In this document: positions 37,422-48,079 of the stretch, in pieces
Layout: the number at the start of each line of letters is the position of its first letter
How positions within the stretch are numbered: the stretch's first letter is position 1
Assembly: GCF_002886185.1 (NCBI RefSeq)
Contig: NZ_KZ614146.1
Coordinates: 3,099,608 to 3,163,607, forward strand
From: Salipaludibacillus neizhouensis
GTDB lineage: Bacteria; Bacillota; Bacilli; Bacillales; Salisediminibacteriaceae
Direction of reading: 5' to 3'
DNA length: 64,000 bases
Made by a program: the position numbers and the translations under genes
Notes under the pieces: generated by a model
Told to the model about the DNA's origin: nothing
What the model saw: only the letters and a program-made list of their open reading frames with translations
Databases searched by the model: none

Positions 37422-39524
37422 TTAGTTTTTAAATGCACTACGGACAAAATCAATATCCTCTAACACCTGCGGTCGGAAGCGTTCCCAAGAAAATGGCGTC
37501 TCACCTATGTGCATCAATGGCTGCTCCACATAATGAGAGGAAGTCACTTCAATAAGATCATCCCAGTGCTTATTGGCGTGAGGTGATTCTAACCATTGTA
37601 ATGCTTTTTTGTGTTCAGATTCATCTCCGGTCTTTACGAACATTTGATAACTAACCCCAGCACGGAGTTTACTTGCAAAATATAATCCCAATAGTGCCCA
37701 AGCCTTGATATCTGCCTTTTCGCAGCAAAGGACAGGTGAGTCAGTATCAGAAATCGATGCAATCAACTCAAGACCGTGCTGTGAATCCTTCTCTAATGTA
37801 TCAGCTACTTGAATTGGAGTTACAAATCCTTCAGTTGATTCTTGATTAATTTCACGATCTACATAATCACGAATTGATAGATAAGTTGATTCTATTGGTC
37901 TGGTATTTAATAGATCTTCAAGCGAAATAAATGCTTTGCCCGAGTTATATCCTGAAGTATCTGTTGAAAGAAAACCTTCAGAATATAAAGTGAAATCCCA
38001 TAAGGTTAAAAAAGAGGAGGCTAGTGCCAACGGCATTTTACTCACAGACGAATACGCCTCAAGCAGCGGACGACCGTTGGATTGACCGTATCGGCGTCCA
38101 AGCGCATTAGCAAACACTTCATCAGGTGTCGAAGGATCGAATAATAATCTACCCCATAGCATATAGTATAACCATTGTTTTTCGAACGCATATGACCATT
38201 GGAAATGGTCACTTTCGCGAGAGTGAGAGTAATCATATGCTGGAATAAAACACTCAGATCCGATAAAATATCCTCCTACATAATCATGACCATTTCCCTT
38301 AATATGTTCTCTTATGAAACCTGGCTGAGCCCAGCGTAGTGTGAAGAAATCCTCATTACGAGCCATCCATGTTATTTTGTAATTTTTCGGATCTGGATTC
38401 CAATATCCCTCTAACCCATCACTTAGTCCTCCATGCGTCATTCGTAACTTTGGAGTTGAATATGCATGTGACCAATTAAACTTTAATTCCAACCAAACCG
38501 GTTCCGGCATGAAATCATTTTTCTCAATGGCATCTCTTGTAATTGACGGATCAATGGTAAATGGCGCTCGGTAAATGTACTTAACTGGTCTTTTCGCATC
38601 CTTCATTCCTTGGTAGTAAACATCCTCAACCCATTTTTGACGCTCTTCTGGCGACATACCACCCATTCTTTCACCTAAAGAAGTGCTCAATCCAGATAGA
38701 TCTGGATATTCATCAATCAGCTGTGTCACACATTCACGATTGTATTGTTTGATTTGATCAGTAGAATAAGCATCACCTAAATGGTAAAACTTTTCATCAC
38801 TTATAGATTTTGGGTCATAGTGTTCTCGAAACGATTCAGAGACGAATACGTTCCAAGTAACTAAGTACGTTTCAATACCACGCTCCTTTGCCATTCGAAA
38901 TAAGGACGTCCAAAATTCCTTCCAATCTGCAAGTTCTTCATCTGTAAAAGGAGTGGCTCTCGGGAAATTTTTTGGTTTAATCATATACGGAAATGGGTGC
39001 ATACTCCATAGAGTTAGTACGTTAAAGCGATTTTCCATCATCATATCCAAAAATGATTTCCAGAAATTAAGATCACGGACTGTTTCTTTTTGCACATCAA
39101 AACTTTTATTTTTTCTGTAAGATGACCAAGGGAGATTGAATTTTAAAGCACGAAACGAAAATTTTGGATTAATGATATATTCATTTACACTTGAAAGGTC
39201 ACCGTAATTTTGTAGTTGTTCACAAAGCTCGAGGATTCCGTACATTGCACCAGACTCGTCACAAGCTAAGATAAATATAGTAAACTTGTCTTGATCAACT
39301 ACCCGTTGAATTTGGAAACCTTCTGCACTTATCGATGGATCGATGTACAATCCATTGCTTTGGTTCTCTTCCATGTCTTTCGTCACAATAATAATGTTGT
39401 GTGTATTAGAATCTTTTTTTGAACCAACGGTCCACGTTTCACCCAATTCAGTAATTGCTTTTTTAAATTTACCTATTGCAAGATTTACCCTCGATGATTG
39501 TTCAGGATATGTAAGTGTTATCAT
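37422..39524 (-). CDS. Large glycosidase-like protein, family uncertain
   Basis: 700 residues, no signal peptide. Residues 1-115 look like the alpha/beta N-terminal domain common to GH67, GH20 and GH115 enzymes. A TIM barrel seems to follow (about 120-480), opening FSFRALKFNLPWSSYRK and with RDLNFWKSFLDMMMENRFNV and LTLWSMHPFPYM. The remaining residues are mainly helical. I cannot place it in a named family; an alpha-glucuronidase-like enzyme is one option and would fit the glucuronate pathway at 48-53 kb. The catalytic acids cannot be assigned by eye. ATG 39524 follows AAGGAGGG. The upstream region holds two long direct repeats and one conserved element. Confidence 0.7.
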   Translation of the reverse strand: MITLTYPEQSSRVNLAIGKFKKAITELGETWTVGSKKDSNTHNIIIVTKDMEENQSNGLYIDPSISAEGFQIQRVVDQDKFTIFILACDESGAMYGILELCEQLQNYGDLSSVNEYIINPKFSFRALKFNLPWSSYRKNKSFDVQKETVRDLNFWKSFLDMMMENRFNVLTLWSMHPFPYMIKPKNFPRATPFTDEELADWKEFWTSLFRMAKERGIETYLVTWNVFVSESFREHYDPKSISDEKFYHLGDAYSTDQIKQYNRECVTQLIDEYPDLSGLSTSLGERMGGMSPEERQKWVEDVYYQGMKDAKRPVKYIYRAPFTIDPSITRDAIEKNDFMPEPVWLELKFNWSHAYSTPKLRMTHGGLSDGLEGYWNPDPKNYKITWMARNEDFFTLRWAQPGFIREHIKGNGHDYVGGYFIGSECFIPAYDYSHSRESDHFQWSYAFEKQWLYYMLWGRLLFDPSTPDEVFANALGRRYGQSNGRPLLEAYSSVSKMPLALASSFLTLWDFTLYSEGFLSTDTSGYNSGKAFISLEDLLNTRPIESTYLSIRDYVDREINQESTEGFVTPIQVADTLEKDSQHGLELIASISDTDSPVLCCEKADIKAWALLGLYFASKLRAGVSYQMFVKTGDESEHKKALQWLESPHANKHWDDLIEVTSSHYVEQPLMHIGETPFSWERFRPQVLEDIDFVRSAFKN

Positions 39525-39580
39525 TAATAAATATCCCTCCTTATAATTAAAGCTCTTATTATTATTTTCTAATGCAATTA

Positions 39581-39832
39581 TATAATAAGTTTGAAGTATA
39601 ACGAAAATACATATATGGAATTTCTATTATGCAATTTTGTTATACTTATATTATGGTTATTTGGCTATATTAATGGCGTTCCTTCTCTAATATAATTTTA
39701 GGATAGACATACTCAACAAAATAATCATTGCTAACAAAAAAGATCCTAACCTTCCTTAAAAAAACTCTCTTTCATATTTCTATTTAAGTATATAATAAGT
39801 TCACAACATAACGAAAATACATATTTAGAATT
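39581..39832. repeat. Pair of 42-bp direct repeats, 210 bases apart
   Basis: TATAATAAGTT ... ATAACGAAAATACATAT ... GAATT occurs at 39581-39622 and at 39791-39832 with about 33 of 42 bases identical. Both lie upstream of the glycosidase-like gene starting at 39524. They may be tandem promoters or regulator sites. Apart from these and the element at 40161, the 842-base spacer 39525-40366 shows no gene. Confidence 0.6.
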
Positions 39833-40160
39833 ATCCTTATTCTCTTTTAGTATAACTCGATTGTTATTGGTTTTATTGTAAGACTTTTCTGAAATTTATA
39901 CTTAATAGTCAACACTAGAAATTTTAAGCTGTATGATAATTTAGGTATTATCTTATATGGCATTTGTCTCAATTTTTTAGATGTCATTTGCAAAATCATC
40001 TCTGTTAAAATCATAAGCATTTTAGCTTGATTCTTTTTACTAGCATTTGGTTAAAGTAAACGTTCACAAATATATGAGCAGTAAATGTTAAGATAGTAAT
40101 ATCCTCATCTCTAATAAAACGTTTAACTTGATATATTGTAGTACTCTGCAAAATGCCAGA

Positions 40161-40187
40161 TACCGTATTTTGGTACTTTTTTTAGTT
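40161..40187 (-). promoter_or_regulatory. Conserved TTTGGTAYTTTTTTTA-type element, copy E
   Basis: The plus strand reads TACCGTATTTTGGTAC, a seven-base T-tract, then AGTT, matching the core exactly. It is about 640 bases upstream of the glycosidase-like gene (start 39524), 21 kb from the nearest other copy, in the same orientation. It links this gene to the sugar regulon of region 1. Confidence 0.45.
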
Positions 40188-40366
40188 GTTTTCTCGGCGA
40201 AAAAGTTCCTCTTCCTAACTGGGAAACCATTGCAAGCGAATAATGTCATATTTGTGATGACTATGCCAATTCGTAAAATTCACGATTCTCTCATGGAAAA
40301 TTAGTGATAAGATGATTGTTAGAGTTTTGCAGTTTATTACCCTTTTTAAGAAAGAATAGTATTAAG

Positions 40367-41023
40367 TTAAGGGATAATATACCCTCGTTTAATTGAAACC
40401 GATACGGCTTCGGACCTTGAATCGACACCTAATTTGTTATAAATATTTGTTAAATGGGCTTTCACTGTTCGCTCAGCAATTCCCAAGTCACATGCAATTT
40501 CTTTATTCCTATATCCTTTGGAAACTGATCTTAGTATAAACAATTCTTTCTCAGTTAGAAGCTGATGATTTATCTTTTCACCTTTATCTTCTATTTTTCC
40601 TTCTTCTTCGTTTGCACGTAATATTTTCGCCATTATTTCTGACTGTATTAACGTTTCTCCTCTGATTGCAGACTCTATTGTTCGGAACAAATTATCTCTA
40701 TTGGTATCTTTCAATAAATATCCTTTTGCTCCTAGCTTCATTCCCTTTACCATTAATTTATCTTCATTATATGTTGTTAATATAACAATTGGGATATCTA
40801 TCTTTCTTTGTTTAATTTGTTGAATCGTTTCCAATCCGCTCATTACAGGCATATTTAGGTCCAACAAGATTACGTCTGGATGCTGCTTATCCAAGAATTC
40901 AATAGCTTCTTGTCCATTTTGTGCTTCACCAATTACTTCGAAAGACTCATTTGTTTCTAAAATTAATTTTAAACCTTCCGTAACGACTAAGTGATCATCA
41001 ACAATCAATATTTTATTTTTCAT
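40367..41023 (-). CDS. NarL/LiaR-type response regulator
   Basis: 218 residues. The receiver domain has acidic residues in ILIVDDH, the phospho-acceptor Asp in DVILLDLNMP, and the Lys in KGYLLKDTNRDN. The C-terminal LuxR-type helix-turn-helix reads LTEKELFILRSVSKGYRNKEIA then LGIAERTVKAHLTNIYNKLGV. ATG 41023 lies eleven bases inside the end of the kinase gene, so the two are coupled. Targets are not evident. Confidence 0.93.
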   Translation of the reverse strand: MKNKILIVDDHLVVTEGLKLILETNESFEVIGEAQNGQEAIEFLDKQHPDVILLDLNMPVMSGLETIQQIKQRKIDIPIVILTTYNEDKLMVKGMKLGAKGYLLKDTNRDNLFRTIESAIRGETLIQSEIMAKILRANEEEGKIEDKGEKINHQLLTEKELFILRSVSKGYRNKEIACDLGIAERTVKAHLTNIYNKLGVDSRSEAVSVSIKRGYIIP

Positions 41024-42227
41024 CTTCTACACCATCCTGAGCAAGTGGGATTTCTATCCTTACTTTTGTTCCTATCTCTTTCTGACTACTAATATTTAGT
41101 GTTCCGTTTAAAATCCGAACACGTTCATACATACCAATTAACCCATAATGTCCGTGTTTTTCACTAATAGAATTTGTATCAAAACCAGCACCATTGTCAG
41201 TAATACGGATATATAAGTCCTTTTGATCCTTACTTATTTCCACTTCTACTGCACTTGCATGTGCATGTTTTGCAATATTGGTTAAACTCTCACTAATAAT
41301 AAAAATACCATGCCGTCTAATTACGTCAGTTAATGGTGGAATTGTTTGCATTGAACTAGTTACGTCCACAGATGTGGCATTCTCAAATCTTATGATTTCA
41401 TTCTCTACTTCCATCACAAAATTTATTTCTGATACCGCTTCTGAACGTAAGTCATCAATCGCTCCCCTTGCATCTCTTAATGCATTCCTTGCTTGTTTCA
41501 TAGAGTCTCGTATTATCTGCCTTGATTTGTCTTGGTTTCCTTGCTGAACATAAACATCAATTGCTTCCAGTTTCATTATTAATCCAGCAAGGCCTTGTGC
41601 TAGAGTATCATGAAGATCCCTTGCTAGACGTTTTCTTTCATTAATAATTGTTAATTCTTCTATTTTCTGATTTGCTGCTTCTAATTCACTTATATAATAT
41701 TGCATGCGAGACCACGCTTTCATTTGTTTAGCATGGTGAATAGAATAGAAAGCAGAAATAGCAACGATAAAGAACAAAATTGGTAAAAAGAATGGTAATT
41801 CATGTACTCCATAATTAGTAGCAATAGCTACCGAGTAGGGAATATAAAGAAGAATTACAGCTAGAAGTACTTTAAATGAACTTTCGAAATAATGTATGCT
41901 TTCCGCTATTAATATCGGTATTAAACCTACCAATACAATTGGGGAACCATGTGGCATTATAAATGCAGAAATAAAAATAACGCTAGATTGTAGAAAATAG
42001 TAAAATGACGCATATTTATATTTAAATCGATACGATATCCTATACAATATGACGTGCGTTACTATTAATATGGTGAAGATTGACGCCGAAACATATATTA
42101 CTTCTTCTAAAAATTGTAATGTCATAGTTCCTATAAAAACTAATACGATCCAAAACAATATCCCGATATAATAAATACCTATTTCCTTGATTTGTTCCTC
42201 ATGTATAGAATACTTATCATATCTCAT
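41013..42227 (-). CDS. NarL-type sensor histidine kinase
   Basis: 404 residues. Five or six membrane helices (about 15-165) with almost no extracellular domain are followed by a coiled-coil (about 170-195), the HisKA_3 phosphoacceptor helix RLARDLHDTLAQGLAGLIMKLE and a HATPase domain with ITDNGAGFD and GHYGLIGMYERV. This is the DesK/LiaS/YdfH class, which senses membrane-related or intramembrane cues. ATG 42227 follows GGAGGGGGG. It is coupled to the response regulator. The 533-base spacer upstream (42228-42760) has only the terminator of the P450 operon. Confidence 0.92.
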   Translation of the reverse strand: MRYDKYSIHEEQIKEIGIYYIGILFWIVLVFIGTMTLQFLEEVIYVSASIFTILIVTHVILYRISYRFKYKYASFYYFLQSSVIFISAFIMPHGSPIVLVGLIPILIAESIHYFESSFKVLLAVILLYIPYSVAIATNYGVHELPFFLPILFFIVAISAFYSIHHAKQMKAWSRMQYYISELEAANQKIEELTIINERKRLARDLHDTLAQGLAGLIMKLEAIDVYVQQGNQDKSRQIIRDSMKQARNALRDARGAIDDLRSEAVSEINFVMEVENEIIRFENATSVDVTSSMQTIPPLTDVIRRHGIFIISESLTNIAKHAHASAVEVEISKDQKDLYIRITDNGAGFDTNSISEKHGHYGLIGMYERVRILNGTLNISSQKEIGTKVRIEIPLAQDGVEDEK

Positions 42228-42591
42228 AAAATATCCCCCCTCCTTCTATAGTAGTTAGTAATATCTAACCAATATAATTTCTCAAATAGTAAGATGATAT
42301 CGTCTGTATTGGTTTCATAGGTGTAATCACCCAATATATGAGCTACTTTTTCTGTATCGCTACATAAAATCCCTTATTTTCTTATACACTTTTGTATTTG
42401 ATAGCTAACCTTCCTTTATGTTATCTCTTAATAAATATCTTTTATTGTACTTTGGTTTGTTTTTTAGACTTTTTATATTATAAATCAACTCTAATATTTT
42501 CAAGATAGTTTCTGTTTGTTGATGTCTCCATCCATATGTCAGAGTTTTCATAGATGAGAGACTATCGACTACCTTAGTATATTTAGCGCTA

Positions 42592-42635
42592 AAAAGCCTG
42601 TCTATTTCTTGTAATTAAGAAATAAACAAGCTTTT
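42592..42635 (-). terminator. Terminator after the P450-ferredoxin operon
   Basis: AAAAGC, TGT and TATTTCTT on the left pair with AAGAAATA, ACA and GCTTTT on the right, with two single mismatches. On the minus strand the stem ends in CTTTTTAGC. It lies about 125 bases past the ferredoxin stop at 42761. Confidence 0.7.
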
Positions 42636-42760
42636 ATTATCTATTCAATTTCCTTACTTTTTTTCAAATAATGACTTATTAGTTTGAGCCCTACTTCTTT
42701 TTTCATATTAGTTAAAACCTATACCACTTTTTGCTTGAAAAACAATTACTACTTATTCAT

Positions 42761-44022
<1,262 letters not shown>

Positions 44023-44149
44023 CTTGTCCACCTCAGATTTGATTTTCGCCATTATTAAAAGTGCAGTTATTTCTTTTTACGCTAATGACTGAATGCCATT
44101 CTTTAGAACTTTTCTAATATAATCCTTTAATATCTATTACAAACTACAT

Positions 44150-44908
44150 TTAATGCGAACTCCATCCTCCATCAACTATTAACTCTTCCCCTGTAACAAA
44201 TTTAGATTCATCCGATGATAAGTATAAATAAGCATTGGCAATATCTGACGCTTCTCCAGCATGAGGCGGTAACGGAATCATGCTTGCAAATGCCTGTCCT
44301 AGCTGTTCTTGAGAGGTGACGCCATGTTTTTTGGCAGCCCCTGTAAAAATAGCTCCTGGATAAACCGAATTAACACGAATATTATCCTTAGCAAAGTTGA
44401 TCGCTGCATGTTTTGATAATGAGCGAACACCGCCCTTTGCTGCACTATATGCTGCTGCGCCATTATCAGCCCCTCCAACTATGGCCGCTAATGATACACA
44501 ATTTACAATAGAGCCTTGACCAGATTTTTGCATATATGGAATTACCACTTTCATCCCTAGCCATACAGATGTCAAATTCAAGCTTATCGCTTTATTCCAA
44601 CCGTCTAAATCTTCTTCAAGTAAACTTTTATGCGCAGAAACACCTGCATTATTTATTAAAATATCAATTTTCCCATATTTATCTTTTGTACGTTCACTAA
44701 CATTTTTCCAATCTTTTTCAGAAGTAACATCTAATTCAAGTGTAGAGATTTCACCATTAATTTTTGATATTACTTCTATTAACTGTTCCATTGCAATATC
44801 AGTTGCTACAACTTTAGCCCCTTCGCGAACAAACAATTCAACAGCAGCTAATCCCATACCACTGGCAGCACCTGTGATAATTGCAACTTTATTATCCAAT
44901 CTCCCCAT
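44150..44908 (-). CDS. SDR-family dehydrogenase
   Basis: 252 residues of the classical SDR type. TGAASGMG is the cofactor motif, Asp38 in VATDIA favours NAD, NNAG is present, the catalytic Ser is in NCVSLAA, and YSAAKGG gives Tyr and Lys. The C-terminus ends EELIVDGGWSSH. ATG 44908 follows GGGAGG. It lies between the P450 and the ferredoxin reductase genes. It probably oxidises an alcohol produced by the P450 to a ketone; cyclic alcohols and steroids are typical for relatives. Confidence 0.9.
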   Translation of the reverse strand: MGRLDNKVAIITGAASGMGLAAVELFVREGAKVVATDIAMEQLIEVISKINGEISTLELDVTSEKDWKNVSERTKDKYGKIDILINNAGVSAHKSLLEEDLDGWNKAISLNLTSVWLGMKVVIPYMQKSGQGSIVNCVSLAAIVGGADNGAAAYSAAKGGVRSLSKHAAINFAKDNIRVNSVYPGAIFTGAAKKHGVTSQEQLGQAFASMIPLPPHAGEASDIANAYLYLSSDESKFVTGEELIVDGGWSSH

Positions 44909-45037
44909 ACAAATACCTCCCGCAATAAAGTGATTTTTTATTGAAATACGTACTTAAGATATCATTGTTAAAACAACAATCTCTAAAACACTATTTGTAA
45001 AAGTATATTTTAGTGATACAAAAACTCATCATTAGTC

Positions 45038-46294
45038 TTAAAAGGATACAGGTAGCGAGGAGAGACCTTGCGCCGCTAGCTTGAATTGCCACTGCACATC
45101 CTTACGAGGTATGCTTAACTTTAGGTTAGGCATCCGTTTCAATAAGGTAGTAAATGCAATATCCCCTTCTATTCGCGCAAGAGGCGCTCCTAAACACATG
45201 TGAATACCTTGTCCAAATGCGAGATGGCGATTGATATCACGTGTTACATCTAAGTCTTCGGAATTCGAGAACACTTCTTCATCTCTGTTCGCTGCCTTCA
45301 ATAGCGGAAATAGAACATCTCCTTTTTTTATTTGCTGACCGCCAAGCTCAATATCTTTGATTGCGTAACGTGGTCCTGCGGTGGTAGAAGGCCCATGATA
45401 ACGTAATAATTCTTCAACGGCATTTGGGATAAGGCTATGGTCATTCTTTAACATTTCCAATTGCTTAGGGCTATCCAATAAGATTAATGTACCAGTGGAT
45501 ATCAGGTTAGATGTGGTCTCATGTCCAGCAAAAATCAATAGTTGAACCATTGACAATAGTTCTTTCTCACTAAGCTTGTCTCCCTCTTCTTCTATGACAA
45601 TTAGCTCACTAATTAAGTCATTACTAGGTTGTTTGCGTTTTTCATCTATAAGCTGTTTAAAATATTCACTAAAAGAATCAAGACTATCCGCAACTTCATC
45701 ATCTAACCTACCCAACCCAAGCCCATTAGCGATGGCTTCTGACCACTCATAAATTTGTTCATGTTGAGATTTAGGTACACCAATCATGTCTGAAATAACA
45801 TTGATCGGCAATTTGTAGGCAAAATCTAAGACTATATCCATCTCACCTTGCTCTTGTACCTGATCAAGTAAATCATCTGCAATTTCCTGAACACGTGGAC
45901 GTATACTTTCCATGTATCTTGGTGTAAAAGCTTTAGAAACTAATCGGCGTAATCGTCGATGATCAGGCTCATCAAGCGCATTTAAGGAATTACTAAGAAA
46001 TAGTTTGGAACTTGTTTCCTCGGAGCTATTTGTTAAAGATTGTTTGGTGTCACTGCTCTTATTAATAGTATTAGAATCAACACAAAAGTTCGCATTGTCT
46101 TTTAGAACCTTTTTAGCCTCTTCCATTTGTGTGACAATCCAAACTTGATTGTCGGAATCTCCCATTGTCATAGGAATAGGCGTAACCGGACCTTTTTTAC
46201 GCAGTTCTTCGAATACTACAAAAGGATCTTTCTCACTTCTACCACTTAAAACACCTATAACTTCTTGCTCTGGCGTTATTTTCCCCGATTCCAT
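45038..46294 (-). CDS. Cytochrome P450 (bacterial class, CYP107-like)
   Basis: 418 residues. Features include the I-helix LLIFAGHETTSN, the K-helix EELLR, PRYAIKDIELGG, NRDEEVF and the haem loop HLAFGQGIHMCLGAPLAR with the proximal Cys. The N-terminal half has LDEPDHRRLRRLVSKAFTPR. It is soluble. It heads the operon P450-SDR-ferredoxin reductase-ferredoxin and needs the last two for electrons. It hydroxylates an unknown substrate. ATG 46294 follows AAAGGAAG. A hairpin at 46386 lies 92 bases upstream. Confidence 0.93.
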   Translation of the reverse strand: MESGKITPEQEVIGVLSGRSEKDPFVVFEELRKKGPVTPIPMTMGDSDNQVWIVTQMEEAKKVLKDNANFCVDSNTINKSSDTKQSLTNSSEETSSKLFLSNSLNALDEPDHRRLRRLVSKAFTPRYMESIRPRVQEIADDLLDQVQEQGEMDIVLDFAYKLPINVISDMIGVPKSQHEQIYEWSEAIANGLGLGRLDDEVADSLDSFSEYFKQLIDEKRKQPSNDLISELIVIEEEGDKLSEKELLSMVQLLIFAGHETTSNLISTGTLILLDSPKQLEMLKNDHSLIPNAVEELLRYHGPSTTAGPRYAIKDIELGGQQIKKGDVLFPLLKAANRDEEVFSNSEDLDVTRDINRHLAFGQGIHMCLGAPLARIEGDIAFTTLLKRMPNLKLSIPRKDVQWQFKLAAQGLSSLPVSF

Positions 46295-46385
46295 TAAACA
46301 TCTTCCTTTCTATTTTGGAAACCTTTAACAGTATTTAGCTGTATTTAAATTATAGCAATCAATAATCAGGTTTATAACGTCCAAA

Positions 46386-46406
46386 AGGGCAAGAGATTCT
46401 TGCCCT
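46386..46406 (-). promoter_or_regulatory. Hairpin in the P450 upstream region
   Basis: AGGGCAAGA and TCTTGCCCT flank GAT, a perfect nine-base-pair stem, followed on the minus strand by TTTTGGACG. It could be a terminator facing the P450 gene or a leader attenuator. The wider spacer 46295-46830 has no gene; a promoter for the ROK gene lies at its right end. Confidence 0.5.
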
Positions 46407-46783
46407 AAATTACTAAGTCTTCTGATGAAATTTTTAATATAAATAGTACAAAGTTACTACAAATCCCTTCAAGAGGTGTTTTTAGTCAATGTTATATCGT
46501 ATATGAAACTAATTATTCAAAGTATTAGTCATGCATAGACAATAGATATAATAATAAGTTAGAAGAACGAATACTTAATTAATATTGCATAAGATTAAAT
46601 CCCAAAAAATTATTATTCATACAAGTTCAAGCCTATATTTCTTGTCATTGACATACTTCAATAGCTACAGGCATACAAGCAACTGAGTGAACTGGATTTT
46701 TATTGATACGTAAGTTAAAAGTTTAGCTACTAAATTTATTACATCCTCAATCACTTTTTTATAATTTTTATGTTTAAAAATGG

Positions 46784-46814
46784 TATAATATAAAGATATG
46801 TTTAGTTGGTAAAC
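46784..46814 (+). promoter_or_regulatory. Extended -10 promoter and ROK-type operator of the regulator gene
   Basis: TATAAT at 46784-46789 preceded by TGG gives an extended -10. Ten bases after it the interrupted palindrome GTTTAGTTGGTAAAC (46800-46814) overlaps the start region of the transcript. It matches GTTTGACTAGTAAAC at the uxaC promoter at most positions. Self-repression by the ROK protein is the natural reading. Confidence 0.6.
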
Positions 46815-46830
46815 TTATTGAGGTGAAAAA

Positions 46831-48000
46831 ATGAATACTGGTGATGCTACATATATCAAAAAGATGAACCGACTTATTTTAATTGAAGAACTCATTCAGC
46901 ACATGACCTTATCACGCAGCGAACTCTCCAGAAAAACCGGATTGAATAAAGCTACGGTGTCTGCTCAAGTTCAAGAGCTACTTGATGACGATCTATTTAT
47001 TGAAAAAGTAGCTGGTGAAACGACGTCTCGTGGAAGAAAGCCAATTATCCTTGAGATTAATGGGCAAGCAGGTTACAGCGTTGGTATCGATATTGACGAG
47101 AAGAAATTCTTCTTCATTTTCTCAGACTTAAAAGGAAGGGTCCTTCATCGCGATGAAAAACCATTAGAAAACACTCAATTAAGTCTTGTTAGTAGTGAAA
47201 TTATTGAGATTCTTCAACCGTTAATACAGAAATACAATGACCTTTACTCTCCCCATTGCTTGGTTGGAATTGGAATTGGTGTCCACGGCATCGTAAACAG
47301 GAAAAACGAAATCGTCTACACGCCAAAAGAAAAGTGGACAAAAGAAAATATTGCGCAGTACTTTGAGGAAGCGTTTAACGTAGACACCCATGTAGACAAC
47401 AATGCGAACTTGTCTGTCTTTGCCGAACAAGTATACTCTGAGTACATCTCAGATTTGTTTTGTGTCACATTATATACTGGCATCGGCTTAGGTATTATCA
47501 AAAATCACGAAATTTATCGAGGGTTTCAAGGGTTTGCCGGTGAAATTGGTCATATGATTATTGAAACAAACGGTGCTCAATGCACTTGTGGAAATCTGGG
47601 GTGCTGGGAATTATATGCCTCTGATAAAGCCCTAAAGAAAAAACTTGCATCTGTTTATCCTTTATACTCAGATCATGAACGGTTACAAAAGATGTTTGAT
47701 CACGGGGGAGAAAATCAGTATATGGACGAATACCTCCATTACCTTGCTGTAGGTTTAAACAATATCATCAATATTTTCAATCCAGAAAAACTCATTTTAA
47801 ATAGCCCTTTTTTAAACGCTCATCCTGAGCTCATCACAAAAGTTGAAGGAAAACTTCAATCCAAATTTAATAATTATAAAGAAATTAGAGTATCTATTTT
47901 AGGAAATAAAGCTTGTGCAATTGGAGCATCAGCTCTTGCGTTAAAGAAGTTTCTCGGTGTAAGTACATTAATCCATGCGAATTACCACTATCATATTTAA
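46831..48000 (+). CDS. ROK-family transcriptional repressor (XylR type)
   Basis: 389 residues. Residues 1-75 form a winged helix (LSRSELSRKTGLNKATVSAQVQELL, then SRGRKP, a XylR/NagC-type linker). The ROK fold follows, with GIGIGVHGIVN, the sugar-binding EIGHMIIE, and the zinc motif CTCGNLGCWELY. ATG 46831 follows GAGGTG. It is convergent with the glucuronate operon and shares an operator-like box with it, so a glucuronate- or fructuronate-responsive repressor is likely, rather than a xylose repressor. Confidence 0.9.
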   Translation: MNTGDATYIKKMNRLILIEELIQHMTLSRSELSRKTGLNKATVSAQVQELLDDDLFIEKVAGETTSRGRKPIILEINGQAGYSVGIDIDEKKFFFIFSDLKGRVLHRDEKPLENTQLSLVSSEIIEILQPLIQKYNDLYSPHCLVGIGIGVHGIVNRKNEIVYTPKEKWTKENIAQYFEEAFNVDTHVDNNANLSVFAEQVYSEYISDLFCVTLYTGIGLGIIKNHEIYRGFQGFAGEIGHMIIETNGAQCTCGNLGCWELYASDKALKKKLASVYPLYSDHERLQKMFDHGGENQYMDEYLHYLAVGLNNIINIFNPEKLILNSPFLNAHPELITKVEGKLQSKFNNYKEIRVSILGNKACAIGASALALKKFLGVSTLIHANYHYHI

Positions 48001-48050
48001 GAGTTAATAGATGGAGAAACCAAAAAACACCTATCCTATTGCACAAAAAA

Positions 48051-48079
48051 ATGTGTCTAGGTAAGTTACCTAGACACAT
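48051..48079 (-). terminator. Terminator overlapping the end of kdgK
   Basis: ATGTGTCTAGGTAA and TTACCTAGACACAT form a perfect 14-base-pair stem with a one-base centre, followed by seven T on the minus strand. The last codons and TAA of kdgK (stop 48066) are part of the stem. It separates kdgK from the convergent ROK gene. Confidence 0.88.

Noticed and set aside
46831..48000. Xylose repressor XylR as the name of the ROK gene
   Set aside because: No xylose isomerase or xylulokinase is nearby and the operator match is with the uxaC promoter.
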